Shown in pieces: positions 56,483-64,000 of a stretch of DNA of 64,000 nucleotides. The notes under the pieces are model-generated. The model was not told where the DNA came from and ran no database searches. It was given only the letters and a program-made list of their open reading frames with translations. The stretch spans positions 1,612,001-1,676,000 of the forward strand of contig NC_089241.1 of NCBI RefSeq assembly GCF_000512585.2, read 5' to 3'. Position numbers and translations under genes: made by a program. The number at the start of each line of letters is the position of its first letter. Within the stretch, counting starts at the first letter, position 1. The stretch comes from Kwoniella bestiolae CBS 10118. Its lineage: Eukaryota; Basidiomycota; Tremellomycetes; Tremellales; Cryptococcaceae.

Positions 56483-59400
56483 CTACAATAAAATCTCAAC
56501 CTGAACTTCATTCAACCTTATCACTCCCACTCCCACTCCCTCACCCTCATCTTCCATCTCAACATCCTCATCATCCGTTTGCCGTTGCTGCTGATCTTCC
56601 TCTTGATTCAACCCACCCTGAACAGCTTCCTCCAATCCAGTATATTTCGACGAAGAAGTCTCACCAGTTCCCACTTCGGGTTGAGAATTACTCGTCGGTG
56701 TGATCGTCGACGTGGGTATTTCACTCGCAACGAACCTCTCCGCAAACCCAAATTTCAATGGACTACTCGAATTACCCCCCGGAGCAGTTGACAAACTACT
56801 GATCATAGGACTAGCTCGAGCTTGAGGAAAAGGGAATGAGTTTGATCCCTGTCGCTGAATCACCGGGGCTCCATTTGAGGCAGGCGAGGTAGTAGCAATA
56901 CTGGGTGAGAACAATACGCTAGTTGACATATTGGGTCTGATAATTGAAGGAGGTCGAGTGGGAGTATCTTGAGCTTGTGTTGGTTCTTCCTCCGCATCAG
57001 CCTCACTCTGAGCCTGAGCCTGTACAGCCTCTGCAAACTCCCTAAACAAATCATCATCCTCCTCTTCCTCCTCCCCTTCATCGAACAACTGGCCATTCGC
57101 CTCCTCTTCGTCCATCCTATCTTCATGACCATGTACAGGGAACAAAGGTAATGGGAATTCCTCATCCGCGTCCTCATCCTCTTCTCCCCCTGTACCAGAT
57201 GGTCCAGCTTCGTCTTCGTCGTCATCTTGATCTGGATCGTCCCATGGCATGGAGAATGGAGCGGGTGTGGGAGCACCAAGTACTAACTCATCTTCAATCA
57301 TCATCGCATCAGTCTCGATCCAAGGTGTAGGTGCTGATTCGTATGCGTAACTATCTCCGTCTTGATCCTCAACCATACCTTGGTCATCATGATCTCGTTC
57401 CTCCGGACCTAAGTTGTCAATAGTATGAGGGGGTTGAAGCGGTTCCACAGAATTCATCATCCTCAAGACCCTATCTCTTTTCTCCTGTTCCGTCAATTTC
57501 CTTCGCTTGCTCAAAGGAATCTCAACGACAACTTCCAATCTCCCTTTCCGTTTGGTCTTCCCAGTCGAATCAATCACATCATCTTCGTCATCGACAATCT
57601 CCAGCATGTGTGGAGGATGTTCGACATGGATGATCGGGTCAGGTCCGGCAAAGCAGTGCGAGGCGACTTTCTCCTTGACTTTGGTATTGTAAAATAAGGA
57701 TTTATGAGCGGAGCCCAGGACGAGTGATGTGGTCAGTTCGTCCGTTCGGGCTGTTTCGGGTAGGGGCTGGGCAGGTGGCGATGAGGGGTGAAGAGGGACG
57801 GATAGGTCTGCAAGTGGAAGGGGATCGTCGGATGGGGAATCGTGCTGTTTGGTAACGTGCTGGCATGGGGATAACTCAAGATCAGTCCATGTACCCCTTT
57901 TAGGTCGCTTAAATGACAATCGTTTTACTCACTCGTGAAAGGTACGATATGTTCAATGATGTCAAATGGCAATCTGGGCAGTAATCAACATCATGTCAGC
58001 TGTCCCATGTCATTAATCGCCTTCACCCCGTATCAAAGCTGACATACCTTCGTATGGACATCTGAGGACTTTCGACAGATGTCTAGCAGTAAGATGCTGC
58101 ATCAGATCATCTTCAGAGGTGAAACAAGGCTCTTCGCATCCTTTCCAATGGCATCTATCAATACAATCAATCGTCAGCCGCTGATCGACAGGCAGTACCT
58201 TCGCAGACACAAAAGACGGAAAGTAGGGACCCACCTATAGAACCATTTCCCCCTAACAACCTCCCTCTCAGTAGTCCTCCTAGTATTCCAACTCCATCTC
58301 TCCGTCGACACCTCTTCTTTTCCCTGTCTGACATGTCCCCTACTCTCCACGTGTTTCTTTAGTAACTCCTCACTAGCCAAGATGGAATCGCACCCTTTCC
58401 AGTGGCATGTATACTCGTTCAACCGATTGATCAGACTTGGCTCAGTGAGAATCGAAGCGAATGGTTCGAGGAGCGCCGGGCCGGGGCGGAACATGAATCG
58501 CAAAGGGATGGGTTCGGGGGATGAAGGTCGGATGGTACGTGATCCTCTCTGTACAGATAGTTTGGTGGGTCTGAGAGATACGTGGGCTCGTCGATGAAGA
58601 AGACTCTCACTGTCGGAGTCATCATCTCGGAAGGCGTCTGTTCGACACAAACCGACCAATTAGTGCTTCTGTACAGGTATTATCCAAGTTTCAAACACTT
58701 ACCGTAGTGACCTCTAGAGATCAGCTCGTCCCTCCTGCTCTTCGAGATGGGAATGACAACCTTGGCCCTATCCACAGGTAAACCTCGACCTGAGCCTTGT
58801 TGTTGCGTCTTGCTGTGTTTGACGATCTTCGGAGATTCAATCTCAACCACAAAACCAGCATCTTGATCCTCATCCGAATCCTCATCATCACCCTCAACTT
58901 CAGGTTCATATTCATCTTCACCTTCATCCTCAACCTGCGGGTCCTCGGGATCATCAACAGGGACGACGGGTCTAACGCTCCCCTTCGTTTTAGGTTTTCT
59001 CGCGACAGACGGACTAGCTTCAGGTCGAGGGTTGACGGTATAACTCCTTCTAGCAGGACGTCTACTGCTCGGACCAGCTTCAGGATCAGGTTTGACCGAG
59101 CTCGTCCTCCTCTCAGACCGTCTGATAGAGGGACTAGGCTGTACCGATCCTCTCGTTGATTTCCTATTAACAGACAACGGACTAGGCTGTACCGATCCTC
59201 GGGCTGATCGTCTCATGGGCGAGGCAGATCCTACACTTCTTCCTCTTCTGAGCCTTTCAACGGCGGAAGACGAACTAGGCTCCACCGATCGTGTTCGTGC
59301 CTTTGCCTTTGCTTTTGCTTTGACCGCCGAAGATCTGGTTGATGCCGGGGTCGGCTTCAGACTGTTCTCATGTCTGAACCTATCCCATCTTGCGTTCGCC

Positions 59401-62400
59401 GAGCTCACTCCACCCGAAGTACCAGGGATCTTCTCGAATCTCTTTGAAGTGCTGGATCTACGTGTACTTCGTCTTCCCTCTTCCTCCTCTTCCTCATCAT
59501 CTTCAGGATCAAGATCATTCTCCTCTTCAGGTTCCGGAGAAGGTTCATATTCCGGCGAAGACTCTACTTGAACCACTTCCGTCTCGGGCTCGGGCTCAGG
59601 TTCCTCTTCATCATCTTCAGCCGGAGTATCAAACTTCACTCTGGCATTCTTCTTTGACGATGGAATCTCCACCACTAGGATACTCTTTCGTTTCGGTGTG
59701 GCATTTGCAGGAGCAGGAGCAACCCCCCTATTTTTCCTGGGTCTTCCCCTCTTCTTCTTAACTTGCGTAGGAGGTAGGCCTCCAAGGGAAATATCGGCCT
59801 CGCCCTCCGCATCAACCTCGTATCCATTGATCTCCTCTTCACCCTCCTGTGAATCAGGTATGGGAGCAATACTTTCCACAAGGGCTCTAGCAAGTTCCTG
59901 GACCTGCGCAGGGGAAGGTTCGTACCCATCATCCTGAGTGTATACCGGATCAATGTTGATATTGATATTATTGACATCCTGTCCCTGTCCATGCGAGACT
60001 CTCGATTTCTTCTTCTTGGCAGATCCAGATCCAGATCCAGTGAGAGAAAGCTCATTCGACAATCCAGAGGCACTTCTGCCAAGTATCCTAGTAAATGGTG
60101 AATCCTGTGTACGCAGTTGGGCAGAACTCGATCTATCAGGCGAAGAAAGATCGATCCTCTTTTTGGGCGATAGATTCTGCCGTAATAGGATTCTGGTAAT
60201 GGGATCGATGACTGGTTTCTTATATTTAGGGGGAGGTGCGAAGATCCCTTGAACCTCTTTTAATCTTTGTCGTCTACGTTTCTCCTTGGCTGATTTTTCG
60301 GCTCTTTGTTCGACGGTCAGAGCTTTCCTACCTGATCCACCGTTACCGTTCACATTGTTACTACTATCAACCACCTGTGAGGATGGATCAGCAGTTTGCT
60401 CGGGTCGGGAGGGAGTAGAGAATGGAAGTGAGTATGACAAAGCGGGAGCAGAAGACGAAACGTCGATCGAGGTCAATCCACCAAATAGGGAAGGGTGGAA
60501 AGCTTCGCTTTCATGTTCTGCTCGGAACAAATCTTGGAAGCTTGCAGGTGGCTGGGATAGCTGAGCAAGACCATCATATTGAGAGTATGAAGGTATAGAT
60601 TCCGGTTGAGAAGCTGGAACAAGTATAGTCGAAACGATATTCGAAGTAGATCCATCGGGTTTGGGTCCATTTTTCTTTGGTAGAGACTTGCGATTGACGG
60701 TCTTTGATCCCTTGGGTCTGCCTCGCTTGGGTGCGGGTTTATCCCCAGGCACAATTGTGTCAAGTGCAGCGGAAGCTTGACCCAGTCGTGTCTGCGTGGC
60801 CTGTGAAGCAGGTTGAGAGTCGGCAATTACAGCGTTGACCATCTGAGACGAAACTCCTGCTTGCGACTGCGTATGATAAGCATTGGTCGACTGAGAAGCT
60901 CCGACCTCTTGCTGCACTGATGGTTGTAAAGGTTGCGTTGCCGCTTGTGGATCCGCCTGTGACACAACAGCAGGTGCAATGGTGGTTGGCTGTTTCGGTC
61001 GATTCGGCACTCCGGGTTTCCTACCGCGTTTCTTCGGTGCAGTAGGTGTATCTGTATTACTGGCGGCTGATTCTTCTCCTGATTTCCTTGGCCGCTTTTT
61101 ACCCTTAGTCTGAGAAGCGACGGAGGAAGCAGGAATATCGGTATGATTCTGATTTCCGATTGATGATTGTCCAACATCGTTTTGGATTGGCATACCCTGC
61201 TCAGTTATGGGTGGTACTAGTGTAGCGGGATTTGTAAAACTACCAGGTGGACCGGCAGTAATGACATTCGAAAGCGGCGGATTGGGAGCGGTTGCTGGAG
61301 GCGGGTGAGAGGGCGGTCGATCTTCAACAGGTGGAGGTATGACACTAGGATTGCCAGCCATGATCACCACTGAAGAAACGGCACAAAGAGGTCAGCAACC
61401 AAACTTTGTTGAAGGAACTGGGCAAATAAACGCCCTTGGACTCACACAATTTGGCCCAAAATACCAGTTCTTCAGGGGCGATCTGCCTGGAGGGTTGTCC
61501 AGCCTTGAACTTCCTCACTGAATGTCCCAGCTCATGACATCTTTTACTATATCGAATCAAGAGATCGGAGCTCCAAGTCATCCTCAAAACGTTGTTATCC
61601 TGATCCAATTGAGGTAAAGGAAGGACATTTGAAGTCACGAATTCTTGGAAAGACGATAGATCGGGTACTTGATATTCACCCAGCGCTTTGTTCGCGAAGC
61701 GAAGTTGCACCGTTCGAGAAGACTGTTGGGATGGGGAGGGTACCATTTCTGTCGAACCTGATGTGGCAGGGTGCTGGCTTGTGGAAGATGTTGCTGTCTG
61801 GGTTCTTTTAGTGTTGCCATCATTCTGTGATGTCAACAGATCGGGCAGTCGATGCGGAGGTGGATGAGAAGGTATGGGTTGATGTAGAGGTATCTGTGAG
61901 GGGATCTGAGGAGATTGCTGAGTATGACTTGAAGCTGACGAAGCGGGTCGAGCAAAGGAAGATGAAGGGGAGAAATGAGGATTATAATTTGCCGAATGTC
62001 CACTGGTCGCATGACCGGAGTGTGCAGCCGGAGCAGCTGGTTGTCGAGAAGAGCTTAAGGAAGTCGTAGAAGGCTGGTGACCGTTGAGGGCCTTGTTGGC
62101 TTTCGGAGGAAGAGTGAGTTTTGACGGATCGACATAATGATGTTGCTGTTGAGGTGATGGTATCTCTGCCCTACGATGCTGTGCTTGTCTACTGGATGAA
62201 GAGGATGCTTGATGTTGACCATACATATTCGAATTCATTGTAGCGGAGACAGGAGTGGGTAGAGTCGATGAGCTGCTCAGATTGGAAATTTCCCTTGTCC
62301 GAGGAATAGCTTCTCTTTCTTCCGTTCCTTTCGTCTTATCCCATAATATTTCTAATCCTCCTAACATCTGTAAGAACAATTCCTGCAATTGCTTGGATAT

Positions 62401-63413
62401 TGATGACTTGACCGTTTGAGGGGTAAGATCGTCGGCTAGGTTGAGTAATTTCGCTAACATGTACCACCATCCTCGTGACGACACCTGTAAATCACGAATT
62501 TGCAATCAGCCCTAATCCGTCTACAAAAACAGGGCTATGTGTGGTGAAAGGGTTCTAGAAACTCACCTCTGTACTTCCACCAGATCTGATAACAGAAGCC
62601 AGCAGTTTATAAATATCCACCCTTTTCCCATTTATCCTCCAATCCGTATCCAACCCATCTGCTTGACCCATACAATCCCTCAACCAATCATGTAGCTGTC
62701 TTTCTGTAGGTAACGGCACAGTCTGCGATGAGGTGAGACTGGAATTCTGGATGGATGGTACGGCAGATGATAATTGAGGCGATATAGAAGATGATGGAGC
62801 TGTCGAGGAACGATCCAAATCTCTGAAAGAATGATGTCTCGCTGATCCTGATGGGTAGGGCACACTGTGATTTTGGTTTTGATTCTGGTACTGCCCTTGT
62901 CCTGGATATTGCGATTGACTTTGAGAGCGCTTCTGCTGCTGCGATCTGGACGTCGAGGATGGTCGATTGGATTGTGAAGATGAAGGCTGCTGTGGTGGAT
63001 ATTGATTACGACGCTGATGTTGGGATGAGAGATCTGCCCAAGATGATGTTGAGCTGGACGGTACATTCCGACTTGAGGTAGCTGGTAGGTCGTGAGCATG
63101 ACTTGCATCGTATATCGATGAGGATAGTGCTGAGTGTCTGGAAGATGAAGATGGGTTGGAAATGGTCGCTGCCCATTGTGGAGGGTATGAGCCCGAGCCA
63201 GTGACGGGAGGGTTCGACATTGATGTTCTCGAGCTATTCGACACCAGGGAAAGAAATGTTAGAACAATGAATGGGATATCATTTGAGAAGTGCATGGAGC
63301 GTAGTCTAGGGAGGTTGAGATACTCACTGCCTCTCCTCATCGTCCAACATCCTCAGCTGAGCCTCTAACATCCTCCTCTTGAGCTGTCTTTGTTCAGCTT
63401 CCGGGTCGGACAT
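56483..63413 (-). CDS. ARID / AT-hook / C2H2 zinc-finger chromatin protein (ARID2/Rsc9/Swi1-like)
   Basis: Eight exons: 63413-63328, 63233-62567, 62484-61446, 61369-58703, 58637-58235, 58154-58048, 57973-57933, 57859-56483; 2128 residues. After a coiled start (EQRQLKRRMLEAQLRMLDDEER) and a Ser/Gln-rich stretch comes an ARID domain at ~215-310 (RINGKRVDIYKLLASVIRSGG, then the WWYMLAKLLNL helix). A second folded block follows (LRMTWSSDLLIRYSKRCHELG). AT-hook-like motifs are KKRGRKPG, PKRGRPKGSK and KKRGRPRKNRG. Acidic and basic repeats lead to three C2H2 fingers (CHWKGCDSILASEELLKKH; CHWKGCEEPC; CPYEDCHLTSLNISYLSRH), the last two cut by introns. ARID plus zinc fingers recalls PBAF ARID2, so it is probably a SWI/SNF or RSC subunit. 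The five long open frames here are one gene, because every junction closes in phase. Confidence 0.87.
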
Positions 63414-63824
63414 TGCGACTACGACTACTTTTCCACCTTGCTCTATAGATTAGTCGTTGAGTCGACAGAGCTGTCCGCTCTACCATTGCGTGCTTATTCC
63501 GATCGTCAATGTTGAGATCAACCTCTCAGTCAGCTCCGATGAGGAGTGAGTAGAAAATGAGGGACAGGTTGTGGAATAATGGATGCGAATTGTCATCAAC
63601 ATCAACATACTCGTAAATGCTCAAAGGATGCTATGTCATAGTCAATCATGATGTGGCATAATATGGTATCACGGAATTAAAAATATCACTCCCTTCTTCC
63701 TCCCTCATCATCACCATCCAACCATTCGATACCCTTTGCATAAAACTGACATGCAAGTTATCAACCTCTGTACATTGTGAATACATCAACAAACACAGAC
63801 TACAGACTACAGACTACAGATAAG
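63414..63824. other. Divergent intergenic region with tandem repeat
   Basis: 411 bp between the ARID gene and the gene running off the right edge; both promoters expected. CAGACTA is repeated 3.5 times at 63796-63820, ending four bases before the ATG. Confidence 0.5.
63796..63820. repeat. Tandem repeat of CAGACTA, 3.5 copies, in 5' leader
   Basis: Perfect 7-bp head-to-tail copies immediately upstream of the ATG at 63825, so within the 5' UTR of the right-edge gene. Confidence 0.8.
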
Positions 63825-64000
63825 ATGGCAGGCGCAGGTGAGTCGAAGCGATCTCCACACATATCCCTACAGAGTGATTGAGGAGGTTATACGAAGGGGC
63901 AAGTCATTAGAATCGAATTGCAGGAAACGGAATAACAAGGACATCGAAGACTAACGTATTTTCGAATATGAATCATATCAACAGGATTCCACCCCCACCC
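63825..64000 (+). CDS. 5' end of an unidentified gene
   Basis: First exon 63825-63837 (13 nt, ATGGCAGGCGCAG) with a GTGAGT donor; second exon from 63924 after TTGCAG, open to the window edge. The product starts MAGAGNGITRTSKTNVFSNM and continues NHINRIPPPP. The very short first exon is common in conserved fungal housekeeping genes. I do not recognise the family from 30 residues. Confidence 0.6.

Noticed and set aside
56483..57919. Separate gene starting MSFKRPKRGTW on the minus strand
   Set aside because: That start is a TTG inside the last intron of the ARID/zinc-finger gene; the exon begins at 57859 and completes a C2H2 finger.
59092..59571. Long plus-strand open frame opposite the ARID gene
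   Set aside because: Antisense shadow of repetitive Ser/Arg/Glu codons in the ARID gene, without its own splice or family signals.
58680..61370. 896-residue open frame as its own gene
   Set aside because: It is exon 4 of the large ARID gene: both ends have splice sites in the phases of the neighbouring exons.
1..64000. tRNA, rRNA, CRISPR, transposon or centromere elements
   Set aside because: I looked for box-B-like GTTCGA contexts with paired arms, terminal repeats and reverse-transcriptase or transposase motifs and found none convincing. Reading by eye could miss a tRNA with an intron.

Overview
The window is nuclear DNA from a fungus, most likely a basidiomycete yeast of the Tremellales (Cryptococcus/Kwoniella type). 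Genes are dense on both strands, most are cut by many 50-120 nt GT-AG introns with CTNAY-like branch sites, intergenic gaps are mostly 0.2-1.3 kb, and the proteins belong to ordinary fungal families. I see no prokaryotic, phage, CRISPR, rRNA or tRNA features and no intact transposon. Exon borders were worked out by hand from splice motifs, reading phase and protein-family match. In nearly every multi-exon gene the exons sum to a whole number of codons.

Left third (1-21.4 kb), metabolism, transport and chromosome genes: the 5' end of COQ3, a mitochondrial initiation factor 3, a PPN2-like vacuolar endopolyphosphatase, PRO2 and GSH2 sharing a 366-bp divergent promoter, two convergent amino-acid permeases of different subfamilies (ACT and YAT), condensin subunit BRN1, a GNAT acetyltransferase, and a PDAP1/PP28-like phosphoprotein.

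Middle (21.4-32 kb): a 1.9-kb stretch with no convincing gene, then a metal-acquisition group. It holds an MFS siderophore-iron transporter with an exact ATCTGATAA GATA-repressor site in its promoter, a 2-oxoglutarate/Fe(II)-oxygenase-like gene with an apparent frameshift, and a Ctr copper transporter divergent from a ferric/cupric reductase.

Right third (32-64 kb): cell-surface and secreted proteins (GPI-type GH5 glucanase, GPI-type cupredoxin, Ser/Pro-rich single-pass sensor-like protein, DUF1996 protein, an orphan secreted protein) mixed with organelle and nuclear genes (NAPE-PLD-like hydrolase, MTFP1, a large cytoplasmic orphan, ELL elongation factor, a GT34-like type II membrane protein). 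A single 2128-residue ARID/AT-hook/C2H2 chromatin protein fills 56.5-63.4 kb, and the first two exons of another gene reach the right edge.

The most unusual signals are an apparent one-nucleotide microexon (A at 10320) in the ACT permease, an intron in the cupredoxin gene that can only be spliced in frame with a GA donor (GAATGT), and the clustered iron/copper uptake genes.
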